Source: Phytophthora sp. 'mugwort'
Taxonomy: Eukaryota > Oomycota > Peronosporomycetes > Peronosporales > Peronosporaceae
Length of the DNA stretch: 64,000 nucleotides
Assembly (NCBI GenBank): GCA_033558025.1
Contig: JAUCEF010000005.1
Location: forward strand, 6,510,001-6,574,000
Reading direction: 5' to 3'
In this document: piece after piece, positions 43,560-57,406 of the stretch
How the letters are laid out: the number at the start of each line of letters is the position of its first letter
Position numbering within the stretch: the first letter of the stretch is position 1
Notes under the pieces: model-generated
Databases searched by the model: none
Told to the model about the DNA's origin: nothing
The model's input: only the letters and a program-made list of their open reading frames with translations
Program-made: the position numbers and the translations under genes

Positions 43560-43670
43560 GCTGCAATCAGTGACATGAAGCAGTATAGATAAAAGCGACG
43601 AGCTGAGTATGTAGCTCTGGGGTATGCGTGCATTTGGCTGTAATTGCTCTTCATGGTCTTCGCTGTGCTG

Positions 43671-46600
43671 TTACCGTTTGCGTGGCCTTGGACTGGGACT
43701 CAAACGATCTTCCTTGTACTCTTCCTCGTCGTCCGATATGAGCTCGAGGTTGAAGGTGCGTGGCGTCACTGTGCCTGGTTTGCGGGAGGGCGATTGTCCC
43801 GAATTATTTTGCAGCAGACTTCCGTCCGGAGTGCTTGGTGGGCTCTGTGCTAGCATGAACAAATTTGGTGAAGTAGAATATTCGCTGTCCATGTCGTCTG
43901 AAGGCAAGTGGTAAGTGAGAGATGCACCCTTATGCGCGTTCTGTGGCGATGGAGACGGCCAATGTTCAGGCGAAGCAGAAAACCAATCCTGACCTTCATC
44001 TAGAAAGTCGGGTCTGTCTTCAAGGGTACTTGATTCAATCTCAATGTTTAAGGTGCGCGGCGTGATCGAATTCAAAGCTTGTGACAAGCTCGACATCGTG
44101 GGACTTGAACTGCTGACTTCGACTGAAGATGTCCGTGTTTCTCGCATTCTTGAGGCCTCTTTCTCCTCCTCCAAATCATCCGTCACGGATTCGAACGTAA
44201 AAATGCGTGGGGTCACGGAGCCTTGCGCTCTAACAGAAGGATGACGGGACACCGCTGGTGGAGAGCCACTAGTCGAGAGACCTGATGTTGTCGGAGTCGG
44301 AAACTGGCCTAAAGGTGCACACTGCTGCTGCCAACCCGAGATGGTAGCGAAAAGCTCCGCATATCGATCTTCCGCTCGACGCTGCGCTTCCTTGAGCTCA
44401 GATTGGGCATTTGCTAACGTGTTGATTGTCGACTCGATCCTCTCTAGCTTTCCAACTGTAGCACGATCGAACGGTTGTACTCCAGGAGTTGAGTCAAAGC
44501 CAGCCGAGTGTGAACCAGTTGTGTGAAAGCTGACACTGCTATTCCGTTTACTACGTGCTTGAACTCGTGACTGATCCGATCCGTGACGTGACGATGAGGC
44601 TCCGGAGACATACGACGTTGCCCTGGACGGGGAAAACGGCGTGACTGAATAGCGCCTGGATCCGTAGCCTGTGCTCACAGCGTATACACGATCATCATCA
44701 CTCGCTGAGTCCATGTTGTGGCTGTCTTCGAGGTCTCCACGCTTCGTCAGTGATAACGCTCGATGCGTCGGGAAAAACGACATGTCCTTCTTGGCCATGC
44801 GCATGGCGAGGAACAGCTCCAACCCGTTGTAATCCGTGATCCGCTTCTTGCGAATATGGACGAACAGATACAGATAATGCCACATGTTGTGGTCGCGCGA
44901 AATGTGGTCGTGGAACCCTCTCTTGGTCGCGCGGTCGAACGTGTACGCATCGATAGAGCAGATAAAACAACGTCCTTGCATGTCCAGCATCTTCTCTTGG
45001 TCGTCTGTGCGCAGCGAAGCGAAGGTATCAATGATGACACCGAAAACCAAGTTCAGGAGTAAGACAACGAGGAAAATGTTGTAGAGCACATCAAACGCCA
45101 AGCGACCATACGAATGCGCAGACGTCCCCAATGGTAGCTGTCGAAGTGAACTGCCCAGACCTCCATCACTTTTTAATCCCTGGTCAAGGCTCACGAGAAA
45201 ACACTGGAATAGTCGTTGGCATGTGTACGGTGCTCGACCTTGTATTTGGTCAGGTGTTAATTCGTCTGTAGGCGTGTAATCTTCCCGGAAAAAGAAAAAG
45301 CCCAGGACAGCAAACACGTACACGACGATCAGATAGAGCAGCGTCGTCACACCAAGTGCCTTCGCTGGTCGTGAGATGGATCGCAGGACGTTGTTGAGCT
45401 CCTTGTAACGATCCACGACATCGAGCAGCAGGAATGCAAAGTAGAGTTTGTTGACGTAGGCGCCTAAAACCGAGATGAAAATCTGCAATAACGAATAAAT
45501 CACACGAGGACTGCGGACAAGAAAGTAAAGCGAGATGCCCACGATCTCCAGTTGAGCACGCAGGCGACTTCGTGAACCAGTAGCAACCTTGTTCTTGTCG
45601 TCACTCACGCTGCTACATGTAGTTTTCGGCGAGTTGTTGCCTACTGATGAACCTGGTGCGTTGATGCGAGGCGAGACTGGATCACGCTGCCTTGGCTCAG
45701 TTCGTTTTCGGAGCGAAGGTGGAAGAAACAGGTAGTTATACTCTTCTTCACGCTCACGTAGAGATCGCAGCAATTGCTCCGTGTCCTGGAATGACTCGCG
45801 TTCTTTGCCTTCGACACGTCGATGCTGCGCTCGATGAGCAGAACGCTTTGAACGTTTCGCCTGCTCCTTCCGATGTCGGCGCTTCCATCCTTTCTTGATC
45901 AGCAACGGCGCTGAGTTGAGCATGTAACAAAACAACACCATGCTATACAGGATAATCTGAACTGTACCTGCTAGTGAAAGTGCAGCATCAATCCACAATG
46001 ACGGAGCTGGAGGTTCGACCACTCGGCCCCACGTGTGAACAAAGGTGACTTGGCTTGCCGGAAATGGCCTGGAGTAAATGCCAGCAGCTCGGTAAAACAA
46101 CAGCACGACCAGATTAATGATCACTGCCAGAGCAAACGACATCCGTTTAATCTCCTCGGACTTCCTTGCGACCCATGACACATGCATGTGGTGCTGTAAA
46201 TGACTCTGATGAGTCATTTCATCCACAAGCTTGTCAGACCGCGCGTAGAAGTCGGAAAGCTTGTCAGCTCCTCGAGACACGTCCCACACAAGTTTCTTCT
46301 TGGACTTGTCAGTGAGACAGAAGCAGATTGGATGAACCGGAAAGTAGAATGGGATTAAAGCTCCCGAGCTGCTCGTGCCGACATCACCCGAACCGGGAGG
46401 TGGCGTCTTCGTCACACCACTACCGCCATTAAAAGCGCTTAAACTATCTGTCTTCATCGCACCTGGAATGCTTCCCCTCCCTGTCACGTGGCCAGAGCTA
46501 TAATGTGCTGCAGATCGATGGTGGTCCCATACAACTTCGACTTTCGCGCAGTTTGCCTGGAAGAATCGAAACGCGTCACGATACTCTGGCGACATTTCAT

Positions 46601-49600
46601 CATCACCCACGCTTACTGAGAGTGCTTTACTTTGGATGCGTTGCCCCTTTTGATAACCTCGCAGCTCATCAATATCAGATTCAGGAATCCACCACGCTTG
46701 ATGTGGATGTTGATCAGCTAGTTGCTGAAGTAGAATATAGATATTGAAGCCCATCGTGAGGTAGAAGTCCTGGCTGCACTGGACGTTACCAGCGTATACT
46801 CCATGCCTACGGAGGAAATGCGTGTACACTTCCACCAAATTCATCTTGAGGGCCTCGAAGTTCAGTTCCTGCACAAGTTGGGAGTGTATCACACCATCGC
46901 TTCGGCCTTCTAGGAGGCTCAACAGAGTGATCACGATGGCAGCACGTAACTGATGTACGGCGAGTTGCGCTCGTGTGTCGCGTTGTTCGAATGTGTGTGT
47001 CAACAATGCATTCACGGCACTGATAAACTTGTAGTTTGCCACTGTTTCCTGAGCTTCGACGCACGGACCTTGACAATACTCTGTGATCGTCTCAAATAGC
47101 TGCGTGATTAAACCCATGTCCAGATCCGTGAGGGCCAAGTACGTATCCAAGAGAAAAGAAGTCGTAGATTCGACCAAGTTCGCAGAGACTGTTGCGTGCG
47201 GCTGTGTAATTAGAGCACGTTGCGCATTGAGGTAGTGCCCCTCACAAAGAAGTTGCAAGAAGCGAAAAATGGATGTGATCGGTTCGCCCAGTCGTCTTGA
47301 TCCTCCTCTATCCACTGCGGATGTCTTGTCACTTGATAGTTTATCCAGATCGAGACTAAACATGGATTGACGCTGATGTAACTTCTTCAGGTCACCCACA
47401 TCCCCTGGACTATCCAATCCATCATCCATGTTCGCACTCCCGCGGAGAATCGTAAGTACATTAACGCTAGCCCGATCAACATTGTGAATGAGTTTGCACG
47501 CTTTTTCAATCCGCTCTTGGATACGCCCAAAGAATCGTTCACTCGCTTGTTCACTCCAATACCCGTAGAAACTTTCCTGCACTTCTGCATTCATACCATC
47601 CAGAAGAGCGACACCTACCTCAATACTGCTTGCAAACAGTGCATCATTGTCGCGCGACGAAATGACCTGCACCACTAATCTAGTCACACCTAGTTGATTC
47701 AGCTTCACCTGCATATTATGACGTTCTTCTGCGTCTTCTACAGCGTAGATCATCCGACAGAAAACATTCAGCAACGTGAGGTTGGTCTTGAGGTAACTTA
47801 ACTCTTGCAGAACTTCCACGTGCTCAACAAGCTTTGCCACGACTAAATCAAAAGACAACCACACGTTTCTCACATGTAAGTGAGGGTCGTACTCTTCCTT
47901 CATCGACGTCTCGATACTCAGAATACCTTGTACCATCTGGTTAAGCTCGTCTCTCATCGCGCTGTGAACTCGGGGATGGCCGTGCAACCACGTAAGAAGC
48001 TGGTCAAGCTCACTGAACTGTTGCTGCTGGCGAACAAGGAAGTACATGCTGTCCGACTGGTCGACGCTATTCAACGCAATAGATGCGTCCGATGTTCGGC
48101 GTTCAGGCAAACCCAGATTTAAGAATGGGGTAACCGGGGTCTCTCTCTTCGGGCTCAAATAGGGGAATCCACCTTTCCCAGTCCGTAATCCTTTATAGTA
48201 ACGTCTTGGTGAGAGTCGATGGAGAAGTCTCCCTTGATTCTTTGTCTCGACTGCCTCCAAAATGTTCTCAGTTTTGCCTGTTGGTGGGAGTTCGATGTTT
48301 TCCTGATTGGGTTGTTTGGACCCTGAATCCCCCAATGCGATCGAGTTATTCGTGTTGACGTTGTCCAACTTGTAGGAAGCTGGTGCTTTGCCTCTGGCGT
48401 CGGTAGATTCTGTGCCGTCTGTTGCGTTGCTACCGTTACAAATGTTACTAGTGGAGGTGCTGTCGCGAACCGCTTGGCCTAGAGGACTGAAATCTTTCGT
48501 ATCAGTGAGGGAGACCTCGGGTAAACTTGTTGGCTTTAAATCATCATCAGTGTTTCCATCTCGGGCCAGATTTCTGTTGTATTGCGACGTGTCCGTTTTA
48601 GTCTCTTTATCACGCATATCGAGCGCCCACTGAAGCATATCCGACAGTTCGAGCTCGCAATTTAGCGATGAGCAGTTTAATCGTTCTTGGTACCTAAGAG
48701 ACAGTGACCATGCCTGCTCGAGCGATATCTGAATTGGATTTGGAACTTGGTATTGAAGCATGATTGGACGGACTGATTTGTCGATCTCGTAGATGAACTC
48801 TTCGAGATTGTTAACAGCATCCTCCAATAGCTGCCACTTGCTCGTTGCGCATACAATCAGCAGCAATGCTACCGAACCATTGAAGCGAGCCAGATAGTAC
48901 TGAGCTTCCTCACTATTGTCCACAAAACTCGAGAACTGCTGAATGAATGAGTACAGAGTCGGAATAATCGAGAACAGGATCAGATATAGAGGTGCCGACT
49001 CCAACGGCTTCTGCGACGATAAGCCTATCATTTTCCCGGCCTTTGACTTATTTTTCCGGAGCGACAACGTAGCCTGGCGATTTAAATCCTTTACTTGGAT
49101 ACACGACAGGTACTGGATGACACGCCTCGCGCTCACTTGACTTAGAACCATCATGACTTGCAGGAGATTGTCGACCCCCGGGGTTTCGATGTCATCAGCT
49201 GTCAAGAAGACTTGGTCCAGAAACCGCAGCAGAGCAAACTGAATTCCTTCAGTGCAGTCGCTATGGCACAAAAGATCAAGTACAGTCTTTAGTGGCAGAA
49301 CCTGTTGGCAAATTTCTTGTACCCTGGTGTTTTTCCCGGTGGCGCAAGCAGCAAAAAGGTGCAGAAGTCGCACATGATACTCTAGCATCTTCCCACAGTC
49401 CGACTCCCTGTCCGATTGAGTAGCCTGAGGCTTCCGTGATTCATCTGTCCACGTGACTTCATCAAACGTTGAACCCACTTCCTGCTGCTGAAGGGGTTTG
49501 CTCGGGTTTACCACTCCTTTTAAAATATAGGCGTGCCTATTAAGCAGTCCACCCAGCAGCTCAACAATTTGTGTCGCATCATCAAACATTTGCAGGACTT

Positions 49601-52600
49601 TGGCATTTTCAAAACTCTTGACCAGTTGGAAAAGTACGAGCAGCTGATTCTCGACTATGGGTTGCTCATCACAAAGCACAAGCGTTTCTAGGAAGAAGAG
49701 ATAGCGAGGATCTGGACCGTCGTGAATCAGGCGTCCCACAAAGGTATTGATCAGCTCCGTAGGGACCGAGTTGTAAAGAGGGAAGTTATCCGCATAAATC
49801 GCCACCAGGAGTTCCTGGGCAATTGGAAGTTCACGGACGTACTCTGCAATCATCGGTGCATGAGGTGCAACCAGAGCCTGATTATCGGCGTCACCCATGC
49901 AGAAGGCTCGTAGAAAACGCATAGCCTGACCAAAAACGCCTCGAATCTGGTCTCGCTGCCGTTTTTGAAGCTTCGTTCTAGACCGGGTCGTAGGGGACCC
50001 TGGCGAATGCTGCTGCCCATCACTGTCATCAGATAAATGTCCTTCGTAGAGGTGCGCTCCATCGATAAGCATGCTGAGCACAAATTGAGCAGCTCTCAGA
50101 TTCCGCAAAAGTCGCCGAGCTTCCATCGCGATCGTACGGTCATCCCTAGTTTCTCCTGTTGTCCTCGCAGCACTATCTGCACCAATCGGATTGCTTTTCC
50201 ATAATGGAGGAACAATGTCATGGCTGCACGAAAACTGACTCACGTGGCCAATGGCTGGATTGAGGACATATCGATCAGTTTGGGATTTCAGCTTCCGGTT
50301 TGGAGGCTGCTTTTCGATAGTGAAACGATGTATATGTTTGACATCTCCGATCGGTACCAATACTTGCTTCGGAGTACATTTTGAAGTTGTCGAAAGAAGA
50401 TCTGCAGCAGAACAAGAATTTTCTTCACTAGAGCCGTCGTCACTCAGCGATTTGCCCGGGGATTGTATTTGGAGCTGACGGCGTGCCACACCTAACTTTG
50501 GTTCCATAGCGGTAACTGGAGTTTCTGCCTGGGTATGTTCAATAACTCTCACCAACGATTGTAAGAGTTGGCACACGGAGGATGCTTTTTCGAAATCTGA
50601 CCGGGACGTAAGATCCATCCACACTTCTGTGGTTTCCGCTAGCCGCCGGAGCTCGTCCACATCACCCTTAAGCTTATTGTAGATAGAGATTGTCTCTTCA
50701 GACACGAGCAACTGCACGTTTTGCATCTCCTTCAGAAACTGGTCGTGCTGATTGTACTGCTGCAACAACAACTCCAAGGCCTTGGACACTAGCGGAGGAT
50801 ACTCGTACATGAGCATTTGCATGAAGATTGTCGTCACTGCTCTTCTGCTCAGTCTTCTTAGCGACAACTTGCACTCCAATGACTTCGAGCCGAAAAGATA
50901 GACTGCAAGGGGCGACATTTTATCAGTATGGGTATGTCCATGAGGCATGAGATCCAGTCCATGCGAGTGCGCGGCAAACGCAGTTGTTACATTTTCCCGC
51001 ACTATGGCATCCTCGAAAAGAGCCGTGTGAATGACATCAGGATCTCGATGTCGTGTTGGCGAATTTGACGGCGGGCTACCATGCCGAGTTTGAAAGGAAG
51101 CCAGTAATGTCGAGATTAAAAAATCGACGCGAACTTGGTTAACAAAGAGAAAAATTGCACAAACTTCGTCCTTAATCTCCATGACGACTCGGTTCACTTC
51201 GTTCATCTCATGAACATTAACGTTCTCGGCTTGATGCACGTCGGTTTTGTGCATGAGTAGCTTGTTCAAGTGCCGATGAGGGCTGCTTTCAAGATTTGGT
51301 GCAGTTGTGTTGTTAACACCACTTGAAGCTCGAGCGGAGTCTCTATCAACAGTTTTGTATTGCTTCGAAGCATCGCGCTCTTTGGTGATGCGGATACTTG
51401 ACATCGCCCCAGCGCCATCGAAAAGTACGGCGTTTTTCATATGTCCAGAGGGTTGAGGAGCAGTACCCCATCCTGATCGGCGATCACTGGCACCAGATAT
51501 CAAAGGCATCTTTCGTTGTTGAGACACCGAGGATGCTTGGGCATTCATGGCGGTAGACTTTTGCCGCAGATGAAGGGTAGACGGGAATATATATGATGTT
51601 GGCGAGTTGTTCCCTCTCATCTTCTTGTGGTCTGTGTTGTGCATGTCATCACTTTCTGGAAGTTCCTGCATGAAATCAGTTCGCTCGTCTAGGAGATCAA
51701 AAAGCTGAATCACAAAGCGAGTTAGCTCGTCCTCGGTAGAATACATCCCAAACTCGGCCATTTTGCGAGAAACACGCACAATGGCGAGCGTCAACTCATT
51801 TTCAGGCATCTCGTCGATCACAATAGCTCCTTGTAAATGCTCAAGGTAGGAGCAGCAGAAATCCTTCAGAGACGTAAAAAACGCCAAATCTTCGGAAGAA
51901 TATCCCGTGTGCGACAAAGCGGGAAGGGCCTTTGCTGCACTTGCCCCGATGTCCGTCCAAATACGGGTGTAGTTTGGGCAAGACATTGCTTTTTGGGGCT
52001 CACAATCGACATAAGCTACCCGCAATAAGTCCATCATGACAGACCGTAAGGAGCGCGACAATAGAGGATCCATTACCGAGTAAAGAATATTCCCTCGTGG
52101 AAACGCTGTCTGGATGTACTCGATACTGATGTAATTTCGATCCAGGCACAGGGAAACATAAAGGCGAAAGAGACCGTAGCAGTATTGTCCAAGCGCGCGG
52201 TGCTTTGCTTTCACGTAATACTCTTCATAAAACTTGGCCAGTGGCATCCACGTCGCGGTGGTAGAACCTGCTTCGTTCCTTTTAGCTGATCGATTGAACA
52301 TCACTTCAATGTCACGATTAATGTCAGGGGAGATGTGATTGAACGTACAGATATCAAACCCAGTTTTTGACGGTCGAATAGGGATGATCACATCATCTCG
52401 GTATCCATTCGCTGGATTGAAAAGCAGTTCACAAATCGCTTCCTGGGTTTTTGGCACGCCTCTGCCTCTCGATGTGCACAAAGCAACCAAAAATTGCATG
52501 TATCGAATAGATTTCCCGCGCGTGGCAATTAGTTCGAAAAAGTTCCGGATAATGCTTGCACAACCCGTAATTGATTCCACCAAATTTCGATTTTCTCGGA

Positions 52601-55576
52601 GCAGGTAAGACAACGGCAACGAGGTCTGAAATCCATTCCCAAGTAACTCCATCAAAACAGGCATTGCAACTTTAACCACGTAAAGCTCGTTCGTCCGGTT
52701 CGCCCAAGAAATATGAAGCAGTAGCACATTGATCGCGGGGATAACGCGGTTGAGGCTCTGCATTGCAGCTTGGTGTATTTCTAGCCGAGAAGCGGACACT
52801 CCGGTAGTGCTTTTGCGCCGCCAGAAATTGTCTTGAATCGACATGGAACGTCTTGGCGAAACCAATCCTCTGCTATTCTGCGTCGCATCACTATTCCGGA
52901 AAGCAGTCGAAGAGTCTGTCCTTAATCGAACAGGGGATCCTTTCATTTCGAGCTCATCATTATCGTTACTAGGATCTCGGGTTGAATCCATGTATTCATC
53001 GTTGTAGGAGCAGACCTCCTCAATCGAAAACGGCCCACCATAAATTTGAAACGGAGCCTTAATCATTTTAACCAGCAGTTCGATATACTGGTATGTTCGA
53101 AACAGACTCTGGCGACATCGATGCTGATCAGCAGAATCGTATTCAGCTTTGACACAAAAGTTAATTAGCTCACTGAGCACATCTTCGATCCTCCTGAAAA
53201 CCCCAACAGTGCCCTCCCTTCCAAAACGAAGGCTAGACCCATCATCGCTAAGCACATCCATTCGAAATTGGTCCAAAAACTGGTTCAGAGCGTTCTTGTA
53301 GGATACCAAAAGCAAAGTGTCGGTGACTTCCGATTGCGATACCCTGATAACCTTGAATGCATCTTCATCGCGAGCCCCATGAAGTGTCACGACAGTGAAT
53401 GATGCTCCCCCTGAGCTAGTCTCACCTTTACTGGAACTATGTGCTAGTGGTTTGGATGATAGCCGAATATCTGCCATTGTTGAAGCGTGAGTATCAATTG
53501 AATGAATGAAGCCGTTTGTCTTTTGGTGTTGGAGCAGCACTACTTCTCCGTTTTCAATTTGAGATCTGAAAGCAATAAGTTAAAGTTAAAAATCTGATGA
53601 TATGAGCAACCCAGGGACGTGACAACAACCAAAAACGTACTCCTCGTCTGCAATTGCCGTAGGAACGAAGCGAAAAAGTTGTGGTTGGTCTTGTGCAATA
53701 GCCTGGGCGCATATGTGGGAAGATAGCCGGGTAGCTGCACTTGATCGAGTTGTAGCACGCGGAGACTGTTGCTGTGCCACTGCTAAATACTTTCCTGTTA
53801 TAAGGTGACGAAGAGTAATTGACTCTCGCCATTTAATTTTCCCTCCTTCATAAACAAAAACATGCTCAACTTCCCATAGAGAATCGGAAGATAGCGACTT
53901 TTTGGTTCCATCCTCTTGGTCGCTTTCGTCACTGTAGTGCAACGTGACTGGACCACCAAGGTAATCTTGAGCATCAGCTCCGTGAAATCCAAGCCAAGAA
54001 CTGGATTCTAAATGTAATAGTCTAACACACGATCCAGCGCGGAGACCCTCATCATTTCTAGATGGTAAACTCACTTCACTTCCACTTGCGAAGCTCTCAC
54101 CTTCCAAATTGTCATAATACACAGCCCGCCATTGTGACGAATGCACACTTGATCCAACTATCCCAGTCGATACTCCATCAGTTGTGTTTCGATTTGAAAC
54201 AAATAAATTAAAGGGCTGGGATTCGGTTCCACCGGTCAGTATCATCTACCAGAATAGGAAACGCAGGTTAGCCAAACGACTTCAATTACAAAATAGTAAT
54301 AGAGACAGCGGAACAGCGCATACCTGGTCTGTGAGCTGGACAGGCGCACCTTTAGATCGCAACTTAAACCGCGGCAGCACGTTAAAGTGGGAGCTTGGCC
54401 CTCCGGCGTCTAGAAATACCTGAGAACATGGTTAGAGATCAGTAATGCACACAAAGGCTAGTGCGACATCCGTACCGGAGCGTACTCCGATCCTCGAAAA
54501 GGAATTGGAGAAGGATCCAACGACACATACTTACCACTTTTCATGTGCCGAAGCTGAATTGTCTGTCAAATCATACATCGGTTGTGTTAGCTTTAAAGCA
54601 GCAGTCTTCACTTTATTCATATCAACGCGCTCCATCCTTTTACCTGTCCGTAAATCACCTGTGTCCCTTTCAATTGTTTATACATCATCGCATTCAAACG
54701 GGTTTCAGCTTCACTTTTGAACCGCAAGTTATCCAGCGTATGCTGATTGCTAGGCCGTCTCGAAGGTTGGCCTATATCGTTTATCAACGATCTCAACGCG
54801 ATGGTCGCATCGTACGTCATCTTCGGTACTACCTCGAACAAGCAGTCGCGAAAAGGACACGACAACAATTTAAAGCCTCCTTCCGCAAACAATCTGCGTT
54901 CGTCCATCCCACCCAATCCAAGTCTCGTCACTGGCGCTTCCACGCCGTAATTCAACTTTTCCAGCCTCACGTCGCGTGAAGCAAAGCCCTCCGCAGCCAC
55001 CAGTCCGCCTCTATCGTCACACACGACGCTTACGATCATGCCATACTCCAAGAACGGCGACACATTAGACAGCAGGCGACTTCCAGTATGACTCTCAGCA
55101 GCTGTAAACATGGACACTGGATGGTCCTCATGAGTGTTGGACGGCAGCTTCTTGGACGCGTAATAGCCCAGCGGGGACCCAATGTTCGGGGGCGCCGCCA
55201 TCTCGGCCGCGTCCACGTCGATCCTCAATTTCCCTCCAAACGGCCGAGGCCTCGCGGATTTGAGCGACCCCGAGCGACCTTTCTGCCTCAACATTGGCGG
55301 TCCCGCATCTGCCATCCGTGAGGAAGGGTCCACCTCCTCCTCCTTTTTCTGCTCCTGTGTCTGACTGCCACTTTGCCTCGGAACCTGTACCTGTCCGTGT
55401 TCCTCCACGCTGATCTGCGAATTCTTACTCATCCGATGAGGCTTTGGCTCTCGTGCGGACACCGCACGAGGCTGCTGGCGCAGCGAAACTGGCGGCCTCT
55501 TGGCTGCGACTGGCGGCGGGGTGCGCGGCGCGCTCATGGGTCTCGGCAACCGCTCCTGCTCCTGTGTGTTGTCCAT
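43671..55576 (-). CDS. IP3-receptor-family calcium release channel, five exons
   Basis: Exons 55576-54644, 54562-54476, 54419-54324, 54245-53641, 53565-43671; introns of 81, 56, 78 and 75 bp. The sum is 11,616 nt (3,871 residues), with a last exon of 9.9 kb. After a disordered N-terminus come the IP3-binding-type suppressor region (about 170-390), with TIQLRHMKSG where animals have VIQLLHLKSN, MIR repeats (about 390-600), RIH regions, and the RIH-associated domain with EYCQGPCVEAQ (animal EYCQGPCHENQ). Membrane segments run from about 3050 to 3425. The last one (NLVFGVIIDTFASLR) and the following CFIC...HNMWHYLYLF zinc region are diagnostic of the family. The filter reads GGLGSS where animal IP3Rs have GGGVGD. 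Vertebrate IP3Rs have about 2,700 residues, so this is much longer. It should release Ca2+ from an internal store; ligand unproven. Confidence 0.92.
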
Positions 55577-56294
55577 AGCTGTTCACGGTGTACCTGTATC
55601 TTGTCAAGACTCTGGTAATGCTGACGCTTACGTCGGCGATCGCTCCATGCGTCCCTGGGTCCTCCGCGCTCGTTTTGCCGGCGGTTTCGAGAGTGAAGGT
55701 TTTTGGCGCGCGAAGTTGAAGTTTTACATTTGGTGTGGTGCACATACCAAGTTGAAGTAACCGATTGAAATGTGACGCAGTGCGCCTGCCTCTAGAAAGT
55801 TGCGGCAAGTTTACCGACAAAGATTACAAAACGGATTGTGGTACCATGAATATGGTACACTTGCGTGCTAAGTTTACGGACTAAGTTTACGCTACGGTTG
55901 AAGTGGCTGGTAGGAGTGGACACAAGAGAGTGTCGACGTCCGCTAGCCATTAACAAGTAATAGTCACTTTCATTTTGACAAGAACTAGCTGTCTGCTTCC
56001 TCGATACGTTACATTGATTATGATATTGGAGGTCACTCAGCTCGTGAAGACTCTGAAGAGGCGACATGATTCGCGGATGGTACAAGCGAAACTGAGGTGG
56101 GGGATAATACGCAGCTATTTCCTTTTTTTTCCTATCCTACCTACCACTTTCCTAGTTCTCGCTTACTTGTCAACTAGGGCTACCCTATCTACGCATGGAC
56201 TAATATTACAAGGAACCTCATTGGGACGACGACTGCAACGCACCCGGAATACGATGGGTGCTGCTGTAGACGCGGGCGACAAGACGCTGCAGTT
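55577..56294. other. Intergenic region upstream of the channel gene
   Basis: No supported gene. It should hold the promoter of the minus-strand channel gene. Confidence 0.45.
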
Positions 56295-56580
56295 TCAAAA
56301 CCCAAAGGCGCTCGCGCCTTGCTTGCCCTTGGCGACGTCCTCCAAGAAGCCCAAAATGACGGGCATAAGACCGCTCAGGTCCTCAGTGAGTCGGTTCTTG
56401 GGACCCTTCACGTACTGGATAAAGTGGCCCATGCTGTGCTTGGCATACTCCGAGTCATTCCTCCGGATTTGCTCGAAGATGTCCGAGAACGACGGGAATA
56501 CGCTCATGATGAGCAGCATCTCACCCTCCTCGGGGTCTTCACTTTCTACGATCTCTAGCATCTTGTTCACGTACTCGGAG
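56295..56580 (-). pseudogene. C-terminal fragment of an unrecognised gene, cut by a transposon edge
   Basis: The minus-strand frame (…EYVNKMLEIVESEDPEEGE, then SVFPSFSDIFEQIRRND and GHFIQYVKGPKNRLTEDL) reads like a well-behaved helical protein end of about 94 residues with normal composition, ending at a stop at 56295. It has no ATG at its start. The frame closes with a TAA six bases beyond 56581, exactly where the long inverted repeat begins. Either the repeat element broke the gene here, or a 3' splice site (CTCCGAG) joins it to a lost upstream exon. The sequence beyond the other end of the element is not its continuation. I do not recognise the family. Confidence 0.55.
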
Positions 56581-56867
56581 GTAGATTATTAATCGGTTCT
56601 TCTGCGGGCCTGGTCAGGTGTCAAGTCAGACTGACCCTGCTCCAGACCCGCGGTAATTACAGTGAAGCTTACGTGGAACCAGGCCCGACCCCAGACCCAT
56701 ACCAAGAAAATAGTAGCTGGCAAACTGTGTACCAATGACTAGGGACATTTTTGACTAGTGAATCTAGTGACAACACGCCGGTATCGGCCGACACTGATCA
56801 ACTATTCAAGAAACAAGTATAAAATAGTAATTTATTCTTCTGTGCGTCGACAGGGGGGACGGGTGTC
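56581..56867 (+). repeat. Left long terminal inverted repeat
   Basis: It matches the reverse complement of 63454-63746. The interior match ends at the AGGGGGGACGG tract. The outermost 25 bases are less conserved than the block from CTGCGGGCC inwards. Confidence 0.93.
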
Positions 56868-57406
56868 ATGTCCCCCGATCAAACGGAGGCGAGCGTGCGA
56901 GCCGCAGCGGGATTAGGGTTCTGCCCCAGTGAGCGCAGCGAGCACAAGGGTCGGTGGGATTGCGTGGAGCGCATAGTTGGGTGATAGATATTCTTATAGA
57001 TAACACCCCGTCTTTTTGCAGTTTATGTCTGCGGCAGTGTCGGCCAATGTCGGCAAATTTATGGTATGGATGAATATAAACGTCTTTCCGGCAGATAGAG
57101 ATAATATATTGTTAACTGGCTACTGAAATCGCTGATTATTCAATCAGAGCGCGTCCATTGACAAATTTCAGCCAATAGTGTGCATTCGACGTAGGTTTTA
57201 CGATCCGACACATTCCGACAAATATTTGTTGGAAGGTGATCAAAATACGTATACCCCTATACAAAAATAAAATAAAACACATTTTTTTTAAATATCATCG
57301 CGGTCCCGACGACTAGGCGCAACCTAGTCTAGGCCGAGGACAGTTTGCACTAGCTGTCAGCCAGCCCCTTCACTCGACGAAAAGGTGGAGGATACACCAA
57401 GCCAGC
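56868..57406. other. AT-rich leader of Crypton copy 1
   Basis: No gene. Repeated TGTCGG and CCGACA motifs occur here and again before copy 2 (for example CACATCTCCGAC at 60464 and 60614). They could be recombinase-binding or promoter sites. Confidence 0.4.

Noticed and set aside
53540..53540. Channel gene beginning at 53540 as a single-exon protein
   Set aside because: The codon there is GTG, and the upstream exons encode the suppressor and MIR domains in matching phase, so the gene starts at 55576.
43671..55576. Ryanodine receptor rather than IP3 receptor
   Set aside because: There are no RyR or SPRY repeats, and the C-terminal CFIC...HNMWHYL module and the EYCQGPC block are closest to IP3 receptors.
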